DNA of 64,000 nucleotides, taken from assembly GCF_000715075.1 (NCBI RefSeq), contig NC_134080.1, positions 72,013,291 to 72,077,290 of the forward strand, read 5' to 3'. A program made the position numbers and the translations under genes. The stretch comes from Nicotiana tabacum. Lineage: Eukaryota > Streptophyta > Magnoliopsida > Solanales > Solanaceae. Under the pieces are notes generated by a model that had not been told where the DNA came from, did no database searches, and saw only the letters and a list, made by a program, of their open reading frames with translations. Shown in pieces: positions 33,593 through 44,900 of this stretch. Positions within the stretch are counted from its first letter, which is position 1. Each line of letters begins with the position of its first letter.

Positions 33593-34470
33593 AAACAACA
33601 ACGGTCCGCCTACCCAAGTCAATTCCCGGAAGCCAACGACTTTGATACGGGTTCCGAGGTGGTACCCAACTTCGAGGACCTTTATCGAAAATAAGTAAGG
33701 CTTCAACAAGCTAGCCATGTTGTCTCTGACCCTGAGGTGGTACCCAACATCGAGGTTTTCTCTCAAAGAGAAAAATAAGCACTTCGAGTCCCGTCTATGA
33801 GGGCTCGACCTCAGGAAATTGCCTAAATATGAGTGGCTACTCCCCAGGGACCTGCCTACAATGCCTTAAAAGGTTATCTACATCAAGTTCAAAGTAAATC
33901 TCCAGGTGCCCAAAACTGACCTTCACTCAGATGCCGCTCTCAAAATTTCAAGGTTCGGTGCTGTATCTCCCCGAGACTCGAGGGTCTCGATCACCCGAAT
34001 CTATTGAACCGCTTCAAGCCCGATCTGGGGAACAATGAGGATCTCAAAAAGGATCCATTTATATCAATTAAAGACCGAAAAGAATGCTCGCACCCGAGTT
34101 GGATATTGAAGATCATCAACAGAGGCATACATTCAAAATCCCCGCAAATGCACAAGAATATACAAGAATATGGCAAATATAAAAAATAGAAGTAACGAAG
34201 ATGTATTTCTATTTCATAAACATTGTCTTACAATGGCTCTCGAGGGGTCCTTACATACAATTAAAAAATTCCGCAAGGGATCCTTACACAGAAACAAAGA
34301 AACAAAGGGGTATACACCAATAGTGAAAACCTAATAACCTAGTCCATCCTTGAAGGGTCATCTCCAGTAGCAGCATCTTCGAGCACTGCCTCCTCGAGCT
34401 TGCATCCTTGAAGGAAACTCCTTCGATCACCATCTCCTCTAGGTTTCCAGCTCAATCCCGCGAAATGTCC
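33593..34470 (-). other. A: sequence between the two antisense units
   Basis: No coding block. The stretch 34190-34270 looks like a 3' untranslated tail in the minus direction (CATTGTAAGACAATG, then TTTATGAAATAGAAAT), suggesting a transcript end before the next TATA at 33592. Confidence 0.3.
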
Positions 34471-34881
34471 TCACTGAGGGAGAAGGTGAAGAAGAGGAAA
34501 AGGGGGGGATGTAGAAGATGTAGAAAAAAGAGACATAGTCTGCCGAAGCCAAAGGTTGAAGATTCGGCGGGCCCCAGCCTCAACGGCCGGTTGTGCCATT
34601 TTATCCCTCAAAAAAAAACCAAGGATGAAGTGCCACACTAGGCCAGGGTAGGAGAGTGAGCAGTGGTGTATAGTCCGAGTAACTTTCAAAAAAAGGGGAA
34701 AGTTGATTCCCCATCTATCATCATCTCGAGCCAGTAAGGACATCGATAACAATCGTAACAACAATGACAGCGATGACAAGACGGTATAATCTCGCTCGAC
34801 AAAGGGAAGCTCAGGCAAAGGGCTATTGCCCGGTCGGTGGGAATGCAGCCAAAAAACCTTAAGGCCGTGAACTTCAAACAT
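34471..34881 (-). other. Second antisense open frame of A, unrecognised
   Basis: 137-codon frame beginning MFEVHGLKVFWLHSHR, about 95 bp after a TATATA (34979-34974, minus strand) and about 380 bp inside the 3' LTR. I do not recognise the protein; its C-terminal half is Ser/Leu/Pro-rich and may not be coding. B has its first antisense module at the equivalent place, but the two are not visibly similar. Confidence 0.3.
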
Positions 34882-34973
34882 GGTGATTAACAATATAGAA
34901 AGATGGCGAGAAGGAGGACATAACTGAATGGATAAAGGCACATAGATAGAAAAATGACGATAGAACGCCCCCA

Positions 34974-34979
34974 TATATA
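34974..34979 (-). promoter_or_regulatory. TATA-like element near A's 3' LTR
   Basis: TATATA in CCCCTATATATGGGG on the minus strand, about 285 bp inside the 3' LTR; position equivalent to B's TATAAATA at 872. Confidence 0.35.
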
Positions 34980-35261
34980 GGGGATAATGACACAACCATT
35001 AATGGCCTTTGAAGACTGACCAGCAGGTATAATTAATATGTTCTTGAAGAACCGAATCGATGGCGGTATTGTCACTTTGAAGAACGTGAATCGACAGAGC
35101 ATTGAGTGGTATTGAAAAGAAAAGTCCATGGGATGTCCCGATTATCATAAAAGCGCATGCCATAGGTTGCATCATCGGTATGATGTCGTCACCGGAAGCC
35201 CGAGGAGTCGGGTATCATAATCATTTCCCATCATTTCATTATGAGAAACGCAGAGACTATA

Positions 35262-36012
35262 TGTATGCAGCGAAATCAGAGAGTCCAATTTCTTGCTATT
35301 AAGTCACTTCAGAAGAACACCTCGAGACCCTGAAGGTGCGAAGCTGTGATCGAGTTCCCTTCCCCGGAGCCCATCGAGGTCCGACCTAAAGAGGATACCA
35401 ATCGAGGCTAGAGTAGAATGAGGAACTACCAAGGCACGCGGCTAAGTCTAGCAAAGCCGGCCTATCCGGAACCTGTATCAAGGTGTCACATCTAGCTGTC
35501 CCATCTCCATGCCTTTACAATTAATATACTTTATACTATGTTGGATTTTCACTCCTATATAAAGGAGATCCTCATCACTTTGTTAGAGGTTGTTGTTGCT
35601 CCAACTATTCTACATAATATCAATAAAAACTCTCTCTCTTTTTTCTCTCTAACTTACTCACTGGAGTCTACCACTTTCATTTACTGTTTTCGTACTTGTT
35701 CTTTATTTATTGCTTGTTATCAGCCATAAAGAGCCCCCATTTGATTATATCCCAATTGTTAGTCCTTCCCCGATTATCCTCAATAGCTCGAGCTCGAGCC
35801 CAGACATTGACCTCAAGGCCCCTCATCGGTCAGTCCAATGCTCGAATAGCTGGCCCCTCGGTTTGATTATAACTCTGCTTTAGTTCGTAATTTCGCCGCT
35901 AAGCTTCACATATCAAGTATCAACTGCTTAAATAACTAGCATAAAAATAGATAAAGTATTTTTAGAGTCCCATCAACAAATTTAATTGTTATTACCATTT
36001 TTACAGCAAACA
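35262..36012 (+). repeat. A 3' LTR (751 bp)
   Basis: TGTATGCAGC ... CAGCAAACA, collinear with the 5' LTR with scattered substitutions. TATA at 35556-35565. Preceded by GAAACGCAGAGACTATA, which B shares and which is the probable polypurine tract. Confidence 0.95.
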
Positions 36013-37090
36013 TTTTCTTTTCAAGAGTTCTCAACCTTGTGGCATCGGCCATCATGGCCAATCGGGGCTAACTTGATGCACCTGCTGAGTCTGGGTGCTT
36101 TTCTTGAATTTTAGCTTTCTGTCAGACAAAACCCCATAAAACCCATCTTTCAATCTTTTCTTTGCATTAGTTTCAGAGGAAAATTAGACCGAAAGGTATT
36201 CAAAGAAAAGCAAACAACGAACAACATAATGAATTTTAAAGAGAAGTGTCCCTTTAGGGTAAAGGAAAGAAGGACTTATCTGGAGTGCATACAGACTTCA
36301 ATAGACATGACATGCTTCTTGGACTGGATACTCGATCTGTAAAAACCATCCATTCTTATGGACCCATCATACTCATATCTTAAAACCGAGAACTCTTGCT
36401 AGGACTCTATCAGTGCAGATGGTTGGAAGGGATCACTTTTTCGATCAGTGGCCCCCTTTGCGGGTTTCCGCCGACCGACCTCTCTCATTTATTTTCTCAT
36501 TGTCACCTTATAGTGCTCTTTGTGAGTTTTCACTAACAAGACTCTCTCATTTTCAATTTCTCTGCTCACCATCACCTTACGGTGCCCGTGTGAGTTTTCA
36601 CTAATAAGACTCTCTCATTTTATTTGTCTCATTTGATTGTATCAGATCCAAGTAACCACATCTTTCAATCTTGAACATTTTTACTGATTGATCGGAAGGA
36701 CTTGAACAGGATTTTAGGGTAAAAAGAGTTTGGATTGAATTACAACTTTAGAACCCTTTAGGCAAACCATCGCTGAACCATTATAACTTCTGCCCCAGTT
36801 TCAACTTTGGGGAAATGTGTTTTGGTGTGACTGAACCCCAGAGAGAGGCTACCTACGTATCCTTTCGGAATCAAGTCGAACGTAATTCAGGGAACTTGGT
36901 TTTTGAATTTATTTTTTGTTTTTGTTGTTTTATTTTGTCTTTTTTTTTTGACAAATATTTTCGCGTTCCAAAGAGGGTAGTTAAAGGAAGGTAACCGGCT
37001 CAAAGGGTTTGCAAAGTGTTAAAAGTGTTTGGGTAGCAAGAATGAAAACCTTCGTCATCCCAATCAGAGAATATCTGTACCGTAGAAGGG
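36013..37090 (-). other. D 3' untranslated region, part 3
   Basis: Continuation of D after A. Contains a two- to three-fold repeat (36440-36640) of a ~70-bp unit with GTGAGTTTTCACTAA-AAGACTCTCTCATTTT-like sequence (parts GTGAGTTTTCACTAA and AGACTCTCTCATTTT). No coding pattern. Confidence 0.5.
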
Positions 37091-40000
37091 TTAAACGTAA
37101 TACCTTTTGATCGCATCTGCATTGACAGCTGTTTCAGGGTCATTCCCCTCAATGTCTCCCAAGTACAATGCCCCTTTTGGCAACAATTTTCTTATAATGT
37201 ATAGACCCTTCCAGTTTGTATCGAACTTTCCTTTTGCTTCCTTGTGATGTGGTAGAATACGTCTCAAAACGAGTTGCCCCACTTCAAAGTTCCTACGCCG
37301 CACTTTCTTGTTGTAGGAACGGACCATTCTTTGTTGATACAACTACCCGTGGCAAACTACAGCCATCCGCTTTTCATCAATCAGGGTTAACTGTTCTAGA
37401 CAGGTTTTGACCCACTCACTATCCTTAATCTCAGCTTCTACGATGATTCAAAGAGATGGAATTTCAACTTCTGCGGGTATTACGGCTTCAGTTCCATTAA
37501 CCAACAAATAGGGTGTTGCTCTAACTTATGTGCACACAGCTGTGCGATATCCCAACAATGCAAACGACAACTTTTCATGCCATTGTCCAGAACTTTGAAT
37601 CATTTTTCTGAGGATCTTCTTGATGTTTTTGTTCGCTGCTTCGACAGCACCATTCGCATACCTCCCTCTTCAAATGACTATTCAAATTTGCAACATTGTC
37701 CATAATAATTGCTTTGGGAATACCAAAACGACAGATAATGTTGGAATGCACGAAGTCCAGCACTACTTTCTTGGTGATGGCTTTGAGAGTGACTGCTTCA
37801 ATCCACTTTGTGAAATAGTCAATGGAAACTAAGATAAATCTGTGCCCGTTTGAAGCTTTTGGCTCAATCGGCCCAATGACATCCATACCCTAAGCAACGA
37901 ACGACCATAGTGCTGACATAGGTTGTAATTCTGAAGGCGGTGCATGAGCAGGTCACCGTGTACCTGATACTGATGACACTTTCATACTAATTTGAAACAA
38001 TCCTTTTCCATAGTCATCCAGTAATAACCTGCCCGAAGTATTTTCTTCGCAAGGACGTATCCATTCATATGGGGTCCACACACTCCTGTGTGCACTTCAT
38101 TCATGATTCTTCCGGCCTCTTAGGCATCCACGCATCTTAAAAGGTTCAAATCTGGAGTTATTTTGTACAAGACCTCTCTGCTCAAGAAGAAACCATTGGC
38201 GAGCCTTCTGACGGTTCTCTTTTGGTCTCCACTGGCTTGCTTAGGATATTCCTCTATTTTAAAAAATCTCTTGATATTATGATACCATGGCTGAACATCT
38301 GGTTCGATCTCAACTTTATTGAAATAACCATGTCTTTCTTGGATTTGGATTTCGAACGGTCGATGTAGACATTGCCCGAATACGGTAGCATCGAGGCCAA
38401 AGTAGCTAGTGCATTAGCTAACTCATTGTGAAACCGAGGAATATACCTGAACTCGACGAAATTGAACCGCTTGCTAAGATCTTCCACATGTTGCCTGTAT
38501 GGAAGAAGCTTGATAACTCGAGTTTCCCATTCACCTTGAGCTTGTCGGATAATCAAGTCAGAATCTCCCATGATTAAAAATCTTCCACATCATGACCGAT
38601 TGCCATGTTCATTCCCATAATGCAGGCTTCATACTCGGTAGTGTTGTTCCTGCAGAAAAATCGAAGCCGGTCTGTGGCCGGATAGTGCTGACCAGTAGGT
38701 GAAATCAAAATTGCCCCAATCCCGACATTTTTGCATTCACAGCTCCATTGAAAAATATTTTCCAAGCATTGGTGTCTTCCGGAATTAGCTCAACTGCATT
38801 TACATCCTCATCAGGAAAGTAAGTACTCAAAGGCTGATACTCATCATCAACAGGATTTTCAGCCAGGTGATCCGCCAAGGCTTGAGCTTTCATTTCCGTG
38901 CGGGTGACATAGACTATGTCATATCCGGTTAGCAGGATTTTCCATTTCACTAATCTTTCTATGGGCATCGGCTTTTGGAATATGTACTTCAAAGGATCTA
39001 ATATGGTGATGAGATAGGTGGTGTAGGCCAACAAGTAATGCCTAAGCTTCTGAGCGACCCAAGTTAGGGCACAACAAGTTCTTTCCAACAAAGTGTATTT
39101 GGCTTCATAACTAGTAAACTTCTTGCTCAAGTAGTGTATGGCTTGTTCTTTCTTCCCGCTCACATCATGTTGCCCAAGAACATATCCAAAAGAATTCTCC
39201 AATACTGTCAAGTACAAAAACAAAGGCCTTCCCGGCTCGGGTGGAACCAATACTAGCATATTCGACAGATATTATTTGATTTTGTTGAAAGCTTCCTGAC
39301 ATTCATCTGTCCATCTAATCGCCTCATCTTTCTTCAACAACTTAAAGATGGGCTCACACATGGAAGTCAACTGAGCAATGAATTTATTGATGTAATTCAA
39401 CCTACCTAGCATACTCATAACCTCTTTCTTGGTTTACGGAGGAGGCAAATCCCGAATGGACTTTATCTTTGTTGGATCTAGTTCGATTCCCCTCCAACTA
39501 ACTACAAACCCTAAAAGTTTCCGAAATGGTACTGCAAATGCATACCTAGCTGGATTTAGCTTCAAGTCATACTTATGCAGATGTTCAAAGAACTTTCTCA
39601 GATCCCGCACATGGTCGTCCTGCGTTCTTGATTTAATGATTACATCATCCACATACACCTCAATTTCCTGGTGCATCATGTCATGAAAGATGGCAGTCAT
39701 GGCTCTCATATAAGTTGCCCCGGCATTCTTTTAACAAAATGGCATGACCCTATTGCAGTAAGTACCCCAAGGTGTGATTAAAGCCGTCTTTTCTGCGTCT
39801 TCTTCATCCATCAAAACTTGATGATACCTCGCATAACAATCCACAAAATACTGTATCTCATGTTTTGCTCTGTTGTCAACAAGGATGTGGACGTTTGGTA
39901 ATGGAAAGTTGTCCTTGGGGCTTGCTTGGTTCAAATCCCGATAATCAGCACACACTCAGCTTTTCCCATCTTTCTTTGGCACTAGGACCACATTAGCCAA

Positions 40001-40494
40001 CCAAGTGGTGTATCGGACCACTCGAATCACATCGGCTTTCAACTGTTTAGTGACTTCCTCTTTGATCTTGTCACTGATGTCCGTTTTAAACTTTCTTTAT
40101 TTTTTGCTAAACAAGTGGATAACCGGGGTAAGTTGGCAATTTGTGTACCACTAAATTAACTTTCAATCCTGGCATATCATCATAGGACCAGGAAAACACG
40201 TCTTTGAATTCGAGCAAAAGTTGGATCAATGCATCCCTAGTTCTTTCATCAGTGTGAATGCTTATCATGGTTTCCTGGATCTCATTCGAACTACCCAAAT
40301 TAACTAGCTCAGTTTCATTTAAGTTTGGCTTAGGCTTATTGTCAAATTGTTCTAGTTCTCGGTTTATTTCCTGAAAAGCCTCATCTTCATCATATTCTAG
40401 TTCTTGATTCATTATTTCACAGTCAGACAACATGTTAGGATCTAGGCATCAATTCCACAAGCATGTCATGTTATTTAAGTCTGCATTATTAGAA
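37091..40494 (-). pseudogene. pol: D pol: RT, two RNase H domains, integrase
   Basis: Lead-in DVFSWSYDDMPGL (about 40170), RT blocks VCADYRDLNQASPKDNFPLP and catalytic EVYVDDVIIKSR (YVDD at 39644-39655). Gypsy RNase H: FTSYEAKYTLLERTCCAL. Second, RVT_3-like RNase H: IFFNGAVNAK, NTTEYEACIMG, MGDSDLIIRQAQGEWE and FHNELANALATLA; two catalytic Asp positions read Asn. Integrase: zinc-finger region ending KCHQYQ (last Cys lost), core MDVIGPIEP, VSIDYFTKWIEA, IIMDN, then a deletion after REVC, and C-terminal end NADAIKRYYV at 37091. Multiple stops and frameshifts. It would convert RNA to DNA and integrate it. Dual RNase H marks the Tat clade. Confidence 0.9.
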
Positions 40495-40648
40495 CTGAAA
40501 AGAGAGATAAGAAAAATAATAAAAATCAGAAAGAATAAAGAGAGAGATTTATAGACGATGAAATATTGATTTCATTTAATTGAATATGAAGATATAAGGG
40601 TTTACATTGAAACTTTAAAGACAATAACTAAAAACATTCGAGGTACAC
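40495..40648 (-). other. Probable intron between protease and RT of D
   Basis: Minus strand ends TTTTTCTTATCTCTCTTTTCAG-like pyrimidine tract and AG at 40495 (parts CTTATCTCTC and TTTTCAG), directly before SNNADLNNMTC, the start of the RT exon. A GT donor near 40648 is plausible. An intron at this point is an Ogre hallmark; C shows one as well. Donor uncertain. Confidence 0.55.
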
Positions 40649-40689
40649 CCTGAAATAACTCAAAATGCAGAAAGGATGGCAAGACTGAA

Positions 40690-42559
40690 CTATCGGGATT
40701 CCCATCTAACTGGGAACAAAGTAGCCTTCCAATTTTGAAGCTTGGCATTGGGCCCCATATAATGCACCTCAACAGTGCTTGAGCCTTCACCCGATTGGAC
40801 CATATGAGCCTCGTATAACATTTTCCTCATTGCCCCACATATGTCCTTAATTTCTTCGACCGTGAAAGCCTCGTCTTCTTCTTCTATGTATCTTGGCTTG
40901 ACAAATATTTTGGAGAGATGAGGGACCGGCTGAGGCAGGGCCCGCCCATTGTTCTTACGTTCATTAGCCCATGTTACGTCAGCTTTTGTGGCATAGAAAC
41001 CTACACCGAAGAATTTCTCACTAGCAATCAAAGTAATAGGCTCTGTAATGCCTTGGAAAGATGCCCCTAGCCATTTCCCGGGCTTGTAGCCATGTTTGAT
41101 CATTTCACTGGCGACCATGATTGACACATTTGACAAGAAGGGTTGAGGACACAAGGTTCCTTCCTCACACTGGTACGCGACCATGATCTCAAAAGCTTGG
41201 TAGACTATGTGCTCACTACCTTCTTTAGCCTTCAAACATGGGACTGACGGGTCCCGATAAATTGATTGCCCATCTTCTCCGTGGACCATGATTTCCTGGT
41301 TTTCACGTTCAAACTTAACCATTTGGTGGAGAGTAGATGGTACAGCCCCTACCACATGAATCCAAGGTATTCCTAAGAGAAAATTGTAGGAAGTGTCCAT
41401 GTCCAAAACCTGAAATGTTACTTCAAAATCCACCGGGCCGATGGTTAGGATCAAATCAATCTCCGCGATCGTATCTCTTTTGACGCCATCAAAAGCACAT
41501 ACACAAACATTGTTGGGTTTAATTCTTTTAGTCCCAATATCCATTCTCTGTAAGGTTGAGAGAGGACAGATGTCAACCCCAGATCTGCCATCCAACATAA
41601 CCCTTTTCACGTAGTATCCTTCATACTTAACAGTCAAATGAAGAGCTTTGTTGTGGGTAGCCCCTTCCGGAGGCAAATTATTTCGGCTGAATGAAATCTA
41701 GTTGACTTCAAAAAATCATTCTGCCATTCTTTCTGATTGCTCAATAGTGGTCTTGATCGGAACATATGCCTCATTAAGGGTTTTTATCAACACTTTCTGA
41801 TGCTCATTCTAGCTTATCAGTAGAGACAAAAGTGAAACCTGGGAGGGGGATTTTCTGAGTTGATCAATCAGGCGTAATCTGAAGTTTTCATCTTTCGGAA
41901 GACTCCTCTGCCTCTTCAGCACTGACTGGCTTTTTAAGTGGGAAACACTTCTATTTGGTTTTGTTCAATTCTTCCAGATTGAGGTACTTCCCAGATGGGT
42001 TTATTTCATTCACGATTTCCTTTCCCTTATAAGTTTCCACTGCTTTATTGTATTTCCAGGGGACGGCAGTGGTGTCCTTCATAGGCTTCTGTGGTGCGCG
42101 GTTGATAACCACGGTCTCAGTCAGCTTGGGTGAAATTACCGACCCCCCGCCACATAAGTCGCATTTGGTGTGTAAATCTTTGGTATCGTAAGCCTGATCT
42201 TGTTTTGATCAAACTTTTTGGGAGGAATCAACACAAACTGTTCTTTTCTAGAGGCCTTGGGAACATATAGAATGACATTTTTGGGAGGTACTGCCCCGGT
42301 CTTGGTTTCCATAACCTTTTCTACGCTTTAAGGAATGTAATAGTTTTTCTTCTTATATTTAGCTTGCTTTGCTGCTGTTTTGGGCTTCTTTCAACATCGG
42401 CACTAGCAATGATAGCTTTCAAAGCCAGGTCAAACTCTTTGTCCTCACAAATCATCCCAATAACTGCCCCATTGTTGTAAGTTGGCAATGGGTTATTGGT
42501 TACACTAGGGACCTCTTCATCCTTCTACACTACAAGTTTTTGTTCTATTATGTTTTCAA
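40690..42559 (-). pseudogene. pro: D gag-protease linker, aspartic protease, G-patch
   Basis: The last 328 codons (41676-40690) are uninterrupted. They hold HNKALHLTVKYEGYYVKRV, the active-site segment MLDGRSGVDICPLSTLQ (41545-41600), FDGVKRDTIAEI, FLLGIPWIHVVGAVPSTLHQ, and the G-patch ASEMIKHGYKPGKWLGASFQ (about 41080-41130), ending near FPVRWESR. The linker before it (42559-41677) has VILYVPKA and WKYNKAVETYKGKEIV but is broken by several stops. The protease would cleave Gag-Pol; the catalytic Asp is kept, with Arg in place of the usual second Gly of the family's DGGSG. Confidence 0.85.
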
Positions 42560-44260
42560 CCGCCCTTTTGAGGGTCCAAAAATCCTCAGTGTCATTCCCT
42601 TCTGCCCCTGAATGATAAGCACATCGGGTACCAGGTCGGTAGGAGGGTCACTCTAGATTTTGCTTGTTTCGAGGTATGGGCTGCAACAAATCCATTTGGA
42701 CTAACTTTGGGAAAAGGCTAGAGTATGATTCACTGATTGGTGTGAAGTTGGTCTTCTGGTTGGTCACGGGCACAGGCATTATATGGAAAATTATTCTGTG
42801 TGGGACGGGGATTTTATGGAGCTTGGTGAGGAGGGTTATTTTTGGGAGGTGGAGCTCGATTCTGGTTATACTGTTGTGGCTGAGTGTATGGTTGGGCATT
42901 CATTACTGTATAAGGCTAGGGAGTCATAGAATATGCCGCATCTTGGTGAGGGTAATAATGTTGCGGGGTGCTTGAAGAGGAACCGAAGTAACCTCGGGGT
43001 TGACGGGGTTTTCTCAGAGTTGAGGCCATCATTGCCACTTCTTCTTTCTTCTTTCGATTTGTTGCGCCCCCTGACCCGCTCTGGATTGCTTGAGAAGTAG
43101 ATCTTATAGCCGGTTGGCTCAGGATGCAACCTATTTTCAAACCATTCTCTACCATTTCCCTAATCTTTATGGCTTCTCCAAATGGCTTGCCCATAGCAGA
43201 CATCATGTTCTGGAAGTAATCAGCCTATTGGGCTTGTAGGAAGACACTGGCCATCTCAGTCTCATCCATTGGGGGTTTCACCCTGGCAGCTTGTTCACGC
43301 CACTTGACGGCGTACTCTCGGAAGCTCTTCGAAGACCTTATCTTAAAATTGGACAAATAGTTTCTATCTGGAGCTATGTCCACGTTGTACTGGAACTGTC
43401 TGACAATGTCTCGATCCAAGTCATCCCATATGTGCCAGCGGGAGATGGCTTGGTCCATATACCATTCGGATGCAATTCCGACTAAACTCTTCCCGAAGTA
43501 TGCCATTACTAGCTCTTCTTTTCAGCCCGCTCCCCTGTACTGATTGCAATACCTCTTCAGGTGAGCTATGGGGTCCCCATGTCCATCATATTTCTCAAAT
43601 TTGGGAGTTTTGAAACTGATGGGCAGATGAACATACAGGAACATGCAAAAGTCAGCGTAGGATACACTCTTCTGGCCACTCAGGCCTTGTATGTTCTTGA
43701 GACTTTGTTCTATGCTTTTCATTTTCCGAGTGATCTCCTCTTGCTCGGGATTCTTTACAGTTCTCTCTTGTCCTGCACTAAACTCATGCCGAGATTGTTG
43801 AGGGTAGGAGTTTGTGGTGACATGGGCCGTGTCCGATGGGAATGGTGGTATTTGGAAAGTAAAGGATGCCGGCTCAAAACTTGGCTTGGGCAATGTTGGT
43901 TGTGTCGTGGCCGAGGTTAGTAGTGCGGTGAATATGTTAGAAGCCCCTCCCAAAATTAGTACCTGGGGGCGAACCTCAGAAGGCGTTCCGGCGAAATGAG
44001 CTGACATGGTGTGGTATCCGAGTGGGGTGTTCGGGTAATTTATAGGGATGTTGGTGGTTCCATTTGTTCTGGGAATCAACTCGGGAAAACTAGGAATTGC
44101 TAGGCAGCTCTCTACCACTAGACCAAGCGTCCCACATTTCCAACATGTGGAGACGCAGTGCTATATTCTCTTCAGCAGTTGCTGACTTTGACGTAGGAAT
44201 AGCCGACAATGGGTTGTCCTCTGAGGGGGGAATTATTGGTAGATGACTCTCTGACGTCAT
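42560..44260 (-). pseudogene. gag: D gag
   Basis: The start at 44260 (MTSESHLPIIPPSEDN) is preferred because ALRLHMLEMWDAW, the usual gag N-terminal block, follows in frame. Then IPSFPELIPRTNGTTN, FKTPKFEKYDGHGDPIAHL (capsid), YFGKSLVGIASEWYM, WDDLDRDIVRQFQYN, RSSKSFREYAVKWRE, MMSAMGKPFGEAIKI, a Gln/Pro/Tyr-rich tail, and a knuckle CAYHSGAEGNDTEDF (about 42575-42620) whose last Cys is Phe and whose His is Asn. Stops near 44125, 43523 and 43223 break it. ORF1 lies upstream, protease downstream. Confidence 0.88.
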
Positions 44261-44900
44261 TTTGACACTTCCATTGGATCTTGTAAAGTAAGCGAAGCCA
44301 GGTTACCACAAAACCAACAACATTAAAAATAGAACCTGGTCTCAAAGCATACACAACAAACGGATTAGTTTGAGACAATTAATACATAGGGAATCATACG
44401 TTGGGGAATTCAATGCACCTAACAGTTAAATGTGTTTCTAGATATTTTTCAATGGTTGCGTGTCTCATCCCGGATTTTGTCTATCTCCCAGATCTTTGCA
44501 TCTTTCTTTTCTTTTTTGCGCTTTTCATTATTTGCTCTCTATTATTTGCACTCTCTCTCTTGCATTATTTTCTCTCTTATTCTTGTTTTCTCTTTTTGTC
44601 ATTTTCTCTCTTATTTGAGTTATCTAAAACCATGACCTGATTCGATAGGGATTGCCTACATATCATGATGTTGCACGAATCAGATCATCGCGTATTTCAA
44701 GGGATAAATGTGAAATAAAAGAAAGAATTTTTTTTTGGGTTTTTCAAATTTTCATTAAAATCAAGATTTATAATTTTTCTCTATTACAATGACTCCATCG
44801 TACATACCTAAGAACTGAAAAGCTAATATAGACTCGAAACAGACTCTAAAAGGAAACTAAAATACAGAATTGAAAAGAAAAATCAGGAATACATAAGTGC
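44261..44900 (-). other. D spacer between ORF1 and gag
   Basis: AT-rich; a T/C-rich run at 44490-44620. No conserved coding block; the homologous part of C (12831-13499) is also of unclear content. Confidence 0.5.

Larger units (their letters stand above)
25957..36012 (+). mobile_element. A: gag-protease Tat-type element with antisense gene, no pol
   Basis: Bounded by two LTRs of 750 and 751 bp with TG...CA ends, about 10.06 kb in all. Order on the plus strand: LTR, primer-binding site, gag, protease remnant, untranslated region with two tandem-repeat types, antisense five-exon gene, second antisense open frame next to the 3' LTR, LTR. It lacks RT, RNase H and integrase just as B does. It sits in D's 3' UTR. 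Flanks are T-rich (TTTTT left, TTTTC right), so the target duplication is not clean. Confidence 0.9.
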
